DNA of 7,647 nt from Chloroflexota bacterium (GTDB lineage: Bacteria; Chloroflexota; Anaerolineae; Promineifilales; Promineifilaceae), in the NCBI GenBank assembly GCA_008501785.1, contig QQUD01000992.1, positions 1 to 7,647 of the forward strand. The letters are read 5' to 3'. The notes under the pieces are model-generated. The model had not been told where the DNA came from and ran no database searches. It worked only from the letters and a program-made list of their open reading frames with translations. This document shows positions 1-5,170 of the stretch, in pieces (positions within the stretch are counted from its first letter, which is position 1; each line of letters begins with the position of its first letter). A program made the position numbers and the translations under genes.

Positions 1-1
1 G

Positions 2-523
2 ACCGACATATCACGTATCGAGACGAAACAACTGCACATGAGCTTTGCGCCCACCGCGTTGAGACATGCGATAAAAGAGACGATGCAGACCATTCAAACC
101 GTCGCCGATGACAAGCAAATACGTATCCATTCGCCTTATGACTTGGACGATTTACCATTGGTCATGGCAGATAAAGGTAGACTCATTCAAGTCTTCACCA
201 ATTTATTGAGCAATGCATGTAAATATTCACCACCTGAAACTGATGTGACTGTACATCTTCAGCCCCATGAGCAGGACGGTGCGTGTGTTGTTCGTTGTGC
301 GGTGCAAGACAGCGGGTATGGCATTTCTGATGAAGACCAACAAAAATTGTTTACGCAGTTCTTCCGTGCTGACGATCCCAACATCCGCAAATCGAAAGGT
401 ACCGGATTGGGCTTGTCAATTACTAAGGGAATTATTGAACTGCATGGGGGAGAAATTGGGGTTGAGAGTCAATTGGGCAAAGGGACGACTTTTCATTTTG
501 CTATTCCACAAGCTGAGGAATAA
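2..523 (+). CDS. Sensor histidine kinase, C-terminal part (5' end outside window)
   Basis: This is the ATP-binding and catalytic end of a membrane or cytosolic sensor kinase that autophosphorylates on a histidine and passes phosphate to a response regulator. The frame is open from the first base. Residues before the internal Met at 38 (DISRIETKQL) resemble the last turn of the HisKA dimerisation helices, so 38 is not the real start. Counting from that Met, the N box lies at about residues 55-66 (NLLSNACKYSPP), the G1 box at 91-97 (DSGYGIS), the F box at 105-110 and the G2 box at 121-128 (GTGLGLSI). The usual HGG...S..GKGTTF ending follows. All nucleotide-binding boxes look intact. The phosphorylated His, sensor domains and signal are upstream of the window. 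No response regulator follows, so any partner must be upstream or elsewhere. Confidence 0.93.
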   Translation, partial: TDISRIETKQLHMSFAPTALRHAIKETMQTIQTVADDKQIRIHSPYDLDDLPLVMADKGRLIQVFTNLLSNACKYSPPETDVTVHLQPHEQDGACVVRCAVQDSGYGISDEDQQKLFTQFFRADDPNIRKSKGTGLGLSITKGIIELHGGEIGVESQLGKGTTFHFAIPQAEE

Positions 524-524
524 A

Positions 525-596
525 AGTATATTGGTTTATTGGTGTATTGGTATATTAGGGACTCAATACACTAATAAACCAATATTCCAATATACT
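525..596. repeat. Inverted array of ~8-bp TATTGG-type repeats (hairpin)
   Basis: It begins just after the kinase stop codon. Left arm 525-549 is made of period-8 units ending in TATTGG. Right arm 564-596 is its reverse complement: 587-596 matches 525-534 exactly, and 564-578 matches 535-549 with one G:U-compatible mismatch. One additional 8-nt unit (579-586) is bulged out of the right arm, as expected if arm length changes by whole repeat units. The loop is about 14 nt. No T-run follows directly, so it is not a classical terminator, though it could protect the 3' end of the kinase mRNA. Confidence 0.85.
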
Positions 597-662
597 AATT
601 AGATTAGCCTTTTTGTCTCATTAATAAATACCAACTAAACCCCTACGGAATGGTTGTGGATA

Positions 663-690
663 TTGACATTTGTTGTTGGTCATATATACT
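663..690 (+). promoter_or_regulatory. Sigma70-type promoter for a short transcript
   Basis: A perfect -35 box TTGACA (663-668) is followed after 16 bp by TATACT (685-690), a five-of-six match to the -10 consensus. The predicted start is around 696-698. It is the best promoter-like sequence I see in the window. It lies about 65 bp before an intrinsic terminator and 140 bp before the SWIM gene, so it drives either a short RNA or an attenuated leader of that gene. Confidence 0.65.
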
Positions 691-695
691 AACTG

Positions 696-777
696 CAATG
701 GAAGCATTAATGGACATAGTATCCAAAAAACCCTGCAATTTCGAAAGTACTGCGCACGCCCTTGGCGTGCGTTTTTT
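696..777 (+). ncRNA. Candidate ~80-nt small RNA or attenuator leader
   Basis: The span runs from the predicted start of the 663-690 promoter to the end of the T-run of the 753-777 terminator. A clean promoter plus terminator with no sizeable gene between them is the usual signature of a small RNA or transcription attenuator. I do not recognise it as 6S, tmRNA, SRP or RNase P RNA. A 33-codon reading frame (ATG 698 to TAA 799) starts almost at the predicted first base and runs through the terminator, so a leader peptide is an alternative. Readthrough would lead into the SWIM gene at 833. Confidence 0.4.
753..777 (+). terminator. Intrinsic terminator
   Basis: A perfect 8-bp stem, CGCACGCC (753-760) with GGCGTGCG (764-771), closes a CTT loop and is followed at once by six T residues (772-777). 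This is a textbook rho-independent terminator for + strand transcription. It sits between the promoter at 663-690 and the SWIM gene, so it either ends a small RNA or limits readthrough. Confidence 0.85.
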
Positions 778-794
778 GTTATATGGCTACTATA

Positions 795-800
795 TATAAT
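795..800 (+). promoter_or_regulatory. Possible -10 box for the SWIM gene
   Basis: A perfect TATAAT sits 33 bp before the ATG at 833, downstream of the terminator. A start near 807 would give a ~26-nt leader containing the ribosome site. I see no good -35 box at the right distance, and the region is AT-rich, so chance is possible. Confidence 0.35.
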
Positions 801-832
801 ATTTGCCGCTAGGCAGAGAGGAGCATATTGAT

Positions 833-1078
833 ATGGACTATGGCATGATTGGTAAGATTGAGAAGGCGAAGTTTTACGCTGCTGAACCGGAACGCATTAC
901 TTTTAACTCGTTCAGGGTTCAGATGAAGGGTGATAGTGAGAAAACACACGAAGTTTCTTATGATGCAGGCGCTTTTACCTGCAGTTGTGGTTTCTTTAAC
1001 ACCCGAGGCTTTTGCAGCCACACGATGGCGATGGAGCGTATACTTGGCCAGATGATTACCGTGCCGGGTATGTCCTAA
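833..1078 (+). CDS. Small SWIM-type zinc-finger protein
   Basis: An 81-aa cytosolic protein. The zinc-binding signature C-x-C-x8-C-x-H is complete: C50, C52, C61 and H63 (CSCGFFNTRGFCSH at 50-63). SWIM motifs bind DNA or protein partners in several prokaryotic and eukaryotic families, but here the motif is almost the whole protein, so it probably acts as an adaptor or small nucleic-acid binder. The sequence around it (GKIEKAKFYA near the start, SHTMAMERIL after the finger) resembles a compact family I associate with Chloroflexota; that link is from memory. ATG 833 is chosen because AGAGAGGAG (815-823) lies 9 nt upstream. A TTG at 803 is in frame but precedes this ribosome site. The gene stands alone between terminators at 753-777 and 1104-1131. 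The exact target is unknown. Confidence 0.85.
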   Translation: MDYGMIGKIEKAKFYAAEPERITFNSFRVQMKGDSEKTHEVSYDAGAFTCSCGFFNTRGFCSHTMAMERILGQMITVPGMS

Positions 1079-1103
1079 CCACTTTTTACACGTTTCTGAT
1101 TAC

Positions 1104-1131
1104 AAGCCTGGTCGCATGACTGGGCTTTTTT
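1104..1131 (+). terminator. Intrinsic terminator of the SWIM gene
   Basis: The stem AAGCCTGGTC (1104-1113) pairs with GACTGGGCTT (1118-1127) over ten positions, two of them G:U, around a GCAT loop. It runs into a T-tract (1126-1131). It lies 25 nt after the SWIM stop codon and isolates that gene from the cupin. Confidence 0.8.
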
Positions 1132-1153
1132 ATTTATAATCCCCCAGGAAAGC

Positions 1154-1231
1154 AATTCAGCTTGTCAGCCAGTCAGCAATTCAGCTAAACGGCTTTTTTT
1201 GCTGAAATGCTGAAATGCTGAAATGCTGATA
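1154..1231. repeat. Inverted array of octamers (4 x NNNTCAGC / 4 x TGCTGANA)
   Basis: Four 8-bp units ending in TCAGC (1154-1161, 1162-1169, 1170-1177, 1178-1185) face four units TGCTGAAA/TGCTGATA (1200-1207, 1208-1215, 1216-1223, 1224-1231) across a short spacer that contains a T7 run. The arms are reverse complements at the TCAGC/GCTGA cores and would form a long stem with periodic internal loops. The array ends 10 nt before the cupin ribosome site, so it could influence transcription or translation of that gene. A TATAAT at 1135-1140 lies just upstream, without a convincing -35 partner. Confidence 0.85.
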
Positions 1232-1255
1232 AGCTCAATCAAGGAGATATGCTTC

Positions 1256-1576
1256 ATGGAGTTGGTAAAGAAGTTAGCGGACCATGCAGGTGCAAAGGCT
1301 GAGAAGTTTTTTAAGGCGACCTTGTTTCGTGGGGATGCGCTGTTGTTGGGGGTGAATTGTTTGGAGCCAGGGCAGGTGCAGAAGGCACATACGCATGGAG
1401 ATCAGGATAAGTTTTATTATGTGGTGGGGGGAAACGGCCGTTTCACCCTCGGCAATGATCTGGTAGACGCAGCTGAAGGGGAAGTTGTTTGGGCACCTAC
1501 TGGCCTGCTGCATGGCGTCGAAAACAATGGAGACAGCCGACTGACTTTGCTGGTCGGCATTGCCCCAGCACCATGA
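1256..1576 (+). CDS. Single-domain cupin protein
   Basis: A 106-aa single cupin barrel, likely metal-binding; the substrate cannot be read from the sequence. Cupin motif 1, G-x5-H-x-H-x3-(E)-x6-G, is present at 39-58 with H45, H47 and G58. D51 occupies the usual Glu ligand position. Motif 2, G-x5-P-x-G-x2-H-x3-N, is perfect at 75-90 (G75, P81, G83, H86, N90). Three His and one carboxylate are therefore available for a metal. The start is ATG 1256, with AAGGAG at 1241-1246 and a 9-nt gap. An in-frame ATG at 1223 lies inside the upstream octamer array and has no ribosome site. The stop overlaps an ATG of the next gene (ATGA, 1573-1576), so the two are almost certainly one transcript. Small cupins of this type can be sugar isomerases, dioxygenases or binding proteins. 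An ACGGCCGT palindrome lies at 1434-1441. Confidence 0.88.
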   Translation: MELVKKLADHAGAKAEKFFKATLFRGDALLLGVNCLEPGQVQKAHTHGDQDKFYYVVGGNGRFTLGNDLVDAAEGEVVWAPTGLLHGVENNGDSRLTLLVGIAPAP

Positions 1577-1587
1577 GGAGAACCAGC

Positions 1588-2208
1588 GTGACCATTGGCG
1601 GGATTGAATTTGATTTAAAATTGACTCTGATAATCATTTTGGGAACCATTGTGCCGATGCTGGATTATTACGGCCATAAATTTACCAGTGTGAAAGCGTA
1701 TGACCGGTTCGTTTGGTACTTTATTATCCCGATGTTGGTGATTGTATTGTTGTTCCGTGAATCACCAGTTGCGTATGGCTTTAAAATAGGCAATTGGCGA
1801 ACCGGGCTAATGTGGACGGTTGCAGCTTGTGTGGGTATGGCGATTATCCTTTTCTTTGTGGCACGCACACCGAGTATGCAACAATATTATAACGCTCGTG
1901 CACCGCGTGAATTGTGGACGCTTGTTTTTCGCAATGGTGTTGAGCTGTTTGCCTGGGAATTTGTTTGGCGCGGACTGATGTTTTTCGCGTTTGCACGTGC
2001 ATTTGGGCCAGGACCTGCTATTTTTCTACAGGCTGTACCGTTTGCATTTATGCACTTGGGCAAGCCCGAGGTGGAAACGCTGAGTACGATTTTTGGCGGC
2101 GCAGGATTCGGCTTCATTGCGTGGCAGTCGGACTCTTTTATTTATCCGTGGTTGATTCACTGGTTTATTACGTCGTTTACGATGTTGATTGCGAGTGGGA
2201 GAATTTGA
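1588..2208 (+). CDS. CPBP-family (CAAX protease/Abi-like) membrane protein
   Basis: A 206-aa integral membrane protein with about six to seven hydrophobic segments (roughly residues 10-26, 41-56, 73-93, 116-138, 142-156, 166-180 and 184-203). Motifs resemble the CPBP intramembrane metalloprotease family: WEFVWRG at 123-129 in place of EExxxR (second Glu E124 and R128 kept, first Glu replaced by Trp), FxxxH at 152-156 with H156, and H191 in the last segment, where the usual following Asn is Thr. Family members cleave prenylated proteins or serve bacteriocin immunity; activity here is uncertain. I chose GTG 1588 because AGGAG (1576-1580) lies 7 nt before it. ATG 1573 is in frame and overlaps the cupin stop (211 aa) but has no ribosome site. 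Coupling to the cupin suggests a shared task that I cannot name. Confidence 0.75.
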   Translation: MTIGGIEFDLKLTLIIILGTIVPMLDYYGHKFTSVKAYDRFVWYFIIPMLVIVLLFRESPVAYGFKIGNWRTGLMWTVAACVGMAIILFFVARTPSMQQYYNARAPRELWTLVFRNGVELFAWEFVWRGLMFFAFARAFGPGPAIFLQAVPFAFMHLGKPEVETLSTIFGGAGFGFIAWQSDSFIYPWLIHWFITSFTMLIASGRI

Positions 2209-2240
2209 TGGATTTTCCTCTTGTTTTATTGAAACCGAAA

Positions 2241-2383
2241 CAATACCTTCGCCAAAATAGATTTTGGTCAAAATTCACAGGTGTCATTCCCGCGTAGGCG
2301 GGAATCCACTCGTGTAATGTGAACATGGATTCCTGCCTACGCAGGAATGACATGCTCGCTTTCTGAAATTGGCGAAGGTATTG
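2241..2383. repeat. Nested inverted-repeat element (REP/MITE-like)
   Basis: An outer perfect 15-bp inverted repeat (CAATACCTTCGCCAA at 2241-2255, complement at 2369-2383) encloses a 27-bp inverted repeat (2282-2308 with 2326-2352). Each inner arm has its own small hairpin: CCCGC-GTAG-GCGGG on the left and CCTGC-CTAC-GCAGG on the right. The arms differ at two positions that keep the small hairpins paired. The inner core, GTCATTCCCGC...GCGGGAATCCA, is of a REP type I know from many bacteria. No transposase and no clear target duplication are visible. It fills most of the gap between the CPBP gene and the kinase and ends 20 bp before the kinase start codon. Confidence 0.85.
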
Positions 2384-2403
2384 CGAAAGTAGCAGGATAT
2401 TAG

Positions 2404-2958
2404 ATGCCAACAGCGCAAAAAATGCATGTCATTGGTGGGGCAGGCAGCGGTAAGACAACCCTGGCCAACTGGCTTTCCATAGAATTTGACTTTCCCTGCT
2501 TTTATCTAGATCAAATTGGTTGGAGTGAAGCTGGTAAAGTTCCGCTTGATAAGCGGATGGAGAAAGTTGAGCATATATTGACGAATTCTCGTTGGATTAC
2601 AGAAGGTGTTTTTCTGTGGTGGACGGACCCTTTGTTAGAGAATGCCGATTTGATTGTTTGGCTTGATATTCCATTTCACATTGTTGTTTGGCGTATTGTT
2701 AAACGCCATATTGTGGCAAGTTGGCAGGGGAATAACCAGCATGCAGGAATTAGGCTTTTGATCAGTTTTGTTATTGGTGTAGGTAAACAATATTTCAAAA
2801 AGGAGCCGCTTACACCGACTGGCCCAGACGATGATTTTGCGATTACGCGAGTAGCTACCGCAGAGATATTAGAAAAATATCAGCAAAAGCTAGTCCATTG
2901 TCGGAAACTTGAAGATGTTCAGCGGTTCCAAACACGGATCAAGGCTAGCAAATTCTAA
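2404..2958 (+). CDS. P-loop kinase of the adenylate-kinase/FlaR-like group
   Basis: A 184-aa soluble nucleotide-binding protein. Walker A is GGAGSGKTT at residues 11-19. The layout matches small P-loop kinases sometimes annotated as topology modulation or adenylate kinase-related proteins (COG0563-like): YLDQIGW at 34-40, WITEG at 64-68, a Walker B-like strand ADLIVWLDIP at 81-90, then an Arg-containing lid (R97, R101). Such proteins transfer phosphate from ATP or GTP to a small acceptor, but the acceptor is unknown for this group and none is implied by the neighbours. ATG 2404 is used; AGCAGG lies about 7 nt upstream as a weak ribosome site, and M7 is a less likely start. The gene begins 20 bp after the REP-like element. 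The next gene follows after 36 nt without a terminator, so the two may be co-transcribed. Confidence 0.8.
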   Translation: MPTAQKMHVIGGAGSGKTTLANWLSIEFDFPCFYLDQIGWSEAGKVPLDKRMEKVEHILTNSRWITEGVFLWWTDPLLENADLIVWLDIPFHIVVWRIVKRHIVASWQGNNQHAGIRLLISFVIGVGKQYFKKEPLTPTGPDDDFAITRVATAEILEKYQQKLVHCRKLEDVQRFQTRIKASKF

Positions 2959-2994
2959 GATATGATTGAACTTCGTGTTTTTGGATAATTTTTT

Positions 2995-4236
2995 ATGAAA
3001 CCTTTAACGCTTGATTTAATTGAAATGGCGAACGGCGGTGCGGCCGTGGCGCGTGGGAAGAAGAAGCTGACGATTTTTGTGCCGTATGGGATTGCGGGTG
3101 AGAAGGTGCGGGCAAACATCATCTCGCAGAAAAATGACCATGCACGGGCGGAAATTGTGCAGGTGCTAAAGCCGTCACCTGATCGGGTTGAACCGAATTG
3201 TGATTATTTTGGTGTGTGTGGTGGCTGTCATTTTCAGCATATGCGGTATGAAGCGCAACTGCGCACTAAGCAAGCTATTGTGTTGGACCAGATGGAGCGC
3301 ATTGGCAATGTGAAAAATGCGCCGGTGCGTGAAACGCTGCCAAATCCGACGCCGTGGGCGTATCGGGTGGAGATGAATTTGAGTCCGACGAAAGACGGCC
3401 GTTTAGGGTTCTGGTCGCCACACAAAAGAGAAGTGATTCCCATTGAAGCGTGTCCTATTAGCCATCCACAGCTATTGACGCTGTTGCAAGATATTGACTT
3501 GGAGTTGCCCGGTTTGCGCAAAATGACGCTGCGCATGGGGGCAGATGAAGCGCTGTTGGCTGCTGTTGAAGTGAATGACGTGGAGCCACCGTCGTTGCAG
3601 GCTGATTTCCCGATTTCGGTGGCGATTGTGTTGCCCAACAAAACGGCCGCAACGCTGGTCGGCGACCACTTTATTGTGCAATCGGTGCATGAACGCGATT
3701 TTCGCGTGTCTCCTGGCTGTTATTTGCCAGTTAGTATGTCGGGGATGGCTTTGGTAATTGACACGGTTTTGCACTATGCAAAGCTGACTGGGCATGAATC
3801 AGTTTTGGAATTGCACAGTGGTGTGGGCATGTTGACTGCATTTTTGGCTGAACAGGCGGCGCGTGTTGTCGCTGTTGAGCGCAATCCAGATGCGGTGGCC
3901 GATATGGCTGTTAATTTGGCGCTCACGGAGAATGTGTCGGTGTATGAAGGCTTTTTGGAGTCTGTGATGCCGACGTTGGATGATGATTTTGATCTGGTGA
4001 TTTTGCACCCGCCGAAAGATGGCTTGTCGCGGGATGGTGTACAAGTGCTGTTGGATAAACGGCCGTCTCGCTTCATTTACGTCAGTTCTGATATTGCCAC
4101 GATGGCACGTGACGGCCGTCAACTAATCAAACGCGGTGGCTACAAACTGGTTGAAATTCAGCCTATCGACATGCAGCCACAGACGTTTCGTGTGGAAACG
4201 GTTTCGCTTTGGGAGCGAGAGTCGGGTAGTCATTAG
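2995..4236 (+). CDS. Divergent TrmA/RlmD-family RNA (uracil-5) methyltransferase homologue
   Basis: 413 aa, normal length for the family, which methylates U to m5U in rRNA or tRNA using SAM. An N-terminal TRAM-like OB domain (about 1-60) is followed by the four Fe-S cysteines C69, C75, C78 (C-x5-C-x2-C) and C153, then a Rossmann methyltransferase domain with VLELHSGVG at 270-278 and an acidic VERNPDAV strand at 294-301. Several signature residues are altered. The family FFQ-V-N motif reads YLPVS at 243-247 (Gln to Pro). DPPRxG reads HPPKDG at 338-343 (Asp to His). The catalytic YVSCNP motif reads YVSSDI at 362-367, with S365 where the nucleophilic Cys belongs. The C-terminal Glu (VET, E401) is kept. 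It may therefore bind RNA and SAM but be inactive or do other chemistry. ATG 2995 has no clear ribosome site. The SDR gene follows after 33 nt. Confidence 0.85.
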   Translation: MKPLTLDLIEMANGGAAVARGKKKLTIFVPYGIAGEKVRANIISQKNDHARAEIVQVLKPSPDRVEPNCDYFGVCGGCHFQHMRYEAQLRTKQAIVLDQMERIGNVKNAPVRETLPNPTPWAYRVEMNLSPTKDGRLGFWSPHKREVIPIEACPISHPQLLTLLQDIDLELPGLRKMTLRMGADEALLAAVEVNDVEPPSLQADFPISVAIVLPNKTAATLVGDHFIVQSVHERDFRVSPGCYLPVSMSGMALVIDTVLHYAKLTGHESVLELHSGVGMLTAFLAEQAARVVAVERNPDAVADMAVNLALTENVSVYEGFLESVMPTLDDDFDLVILHPPKDGLSRDGVQVLLDKRPSRFIYVSSDIATMARDGRQLIKRGGYKLVEIQPIDMQPQTFRVETVSLWERESGSH

Positions 4237-4269
4237 TCAAGTAGTCTTATTGTCAAAAAAGGAGACATT

Positions 4270-4971
4270 ATGGAAAAGAAAGTAGCAATTGTGACAGCAG
4301 CTGGTCGAGGAATGGGCGCGGCATGTGCGCGGGAATTGGTGGCACAAGGGTATGATGTGGCGTTGATGTCGGTGTCGGATAGGTCAACCGCATTAGCGGC
4401 TGAGTTAGGTGGCGTTGGGATGCAGGGGTCGGTAACGGACATGGCCGATTTAAACAAGCTGGTGGCGATGACGATGGAGAAATACGGCCGTATTGATGCC
4501 GTCATCAACAACACAGGCCATCCGCCGAAAGGCGACCTGCTCGAAATCAGCGACGACGATTGGCACGTGGGGCTAGATTTGGTGATGATGAATGTGGTGC
4601 GAATGGCGAAGCTGGTTGTGCCAGTGATGCAAAAACAAGGCGGTGGCGCGTTTGCGAATATTTCTACCTTTGCGGCCTTTGAGCCGTCACCGAGCTTCCC
4701 GGTTTCTTCGGCGCTGCGGGCTGGGCTGGGCAGCTTTACCAAGCTGTTTGCGGACCGGTATGCAGCGGAAAATATTCGCATGAACAATGTGTTGCCTGGT
4801 TTTATTGAAAGCTATCCAATCAGCGACGACATTCGCGATTCGATTCCAATGAATCGGCAAGGGACGGTGGGAGAGGTGGCAAAAACGGCCGTTTTCCTCC
4901 TCTCCGACGGCGCGGGTTACATCACTGGGCAAAATATTCGCGTTGATGGCGGTATTTCGCGCTCGGTTTAA
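4270..4971 (+). CDS. SDR-fold oxidoreductase-like protein with atypical active site
   Basis: 233 aa, typical length for a classical short-chain dehydrogenase/reductase. The cofactor motif is TAAGRGMG at 9-16, the structural NNxG is NNTG at 80-83, the active-site Asn is probably N108 and the Ser is S132 (ISTFAAFEP). The C-terminal part (PGFIES, YITGQNIRVDGG) is fully SDR-like. Aligning back from FTKLFA, however, the catalytic Tyr-x3-Lys pair reads S146-x3-R150 (SSALR). From memory, some SDR relatives share this PVSSALRA form, which would make it a subfamily trait and not decay. It probably binds NAD(P)H but may not be a normal dehydrogenase. The ribosome site GGAG (4261-4264), in an A-rich context, lies 5 nt before ATG 4270. 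With only 33 nt after the methyltransferase homologue and no terminator, co-transcription is likely. Palindromes ACGGCCGT lie at 4484-4491 and 4885-4892. Confidence 0.88.
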   Translation: MEKKVAIVTAAGRGMGAACARELVAQGYDVALMSVSDRSTALAAELGGVGMQGSVTDMADLNKLVAMTMEKYGRIDAVINNTGHPPKGDLLEISDDDWHVGLDLVMMNVVRMAKLVVPVMQKQGGGAFANISTFAAFEPSPSFPVSSALRAGLGSFTKLFADRYAAENIRMNNVLPGFIESYPISDDIRDSIPMNRQGTVGEVAKTAVFLLSDGAGYITGQNIRVDGGISRSV

Positions 4972-5018
4972 GGGCATCCGTTTTTTATACCAACACGGAC
5001 AGAAGCAACCTCGGACGT

Positions 5019-5091
5019 AAAACGGCCGTTTCTTCATTAACAATTGGCAATTGACAATTAGCCATTGACAATTAAAAAACGGCCGTTTCTT
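5019..5091. repeat. Period-7 CAATTGN array bracketed by two AAAACGGCCGTTTCTT copies
   Basis: Five heptamers run head to tail at 5041-5075: CAATTGG, CAATTGA, CAATTAG, CCATTGA, CAATTAA. Identical 16-bp copies of AAAACGGCCGTTTCTT flank them at 5019-5034 and 5076-5091. CAATTG is itself a palindrome, so the array can fold on itself. The block fills the gap between the SDR gene and the 284-aa gene and lies just upstream of a possible promoter. Confidence 0.85.
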
Positions 5092-5118
5092 GCTTCAAAA
5101 ATAGTTCCCCTCTAAAAT
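5090..5118 (+). promoter_or_regulatory. Possible promoter of the 3' gene module
   Basis: TTGCTT (5090-5095) and TAAAAT (5113-5118) are separated by 17 bp. The -10 box matches at five of six positions and the -35 box at three. A start near 5125 would give a ~45-nt leader before ATG 5171. It is moderately plausible by spacing and position only. Confidence 0.35.
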
Positions 5119-5170
5119 CTGTCAGTTCAGTGCAAATTTAGTTTTAAATTAACGGAAGAGGAACCCAGAT

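Noticed and set aside
267..602. 111-codon + strand frame overlapping the kinase end
   Set aside because: It is out of frame with intact histidine-kinase motifs and ends inside the TATTGG array.
1200..1231. Tandem TGCTGAAA units considered as a CRISPR array
   Set aside because: The units are 8 bp with no spacers and no cas genes, and they have an inverted partner array.
1965..2297. 110-codon + strand frame overlapping the CPBP gene end
   Set aside because: Out of frame with the CPBP protein, it runs into the REP-like element and has Cys/Leu-rich shadow composition and no ribosome site.
2966..2989. TTGAAC and GATAAT upstream of the methyltransferase homologue considered as a promoter
   Set aside because: The spacer is only 12 bp, too short for a sigma70 promoter.
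3234..3641. 135-codon open frame on the - strand
   Set aside because: It is antisense to the methyltransferase homologue and its translation is low-complexity without motifs.
3639..3650. Twelfth copy of the palindrome (AACGGCCGCAAC)
   Set aside because: The last base differs (ACGGCCGC), so it was not counted among the exact copies; it may be a decayed one.
4233..4787. 184-codon open frame on the - strand
   Set aside because: It lies wholly antisense to the well-supported SDR gene, has no recognisable domain and is biased as expected for a shadow frame.
4975..4990. T6 run after the SDR stop considered as an intrinsic terminator
   Set aside because: No convincing GC-rich stem precedes the T-run at 4981-4986.
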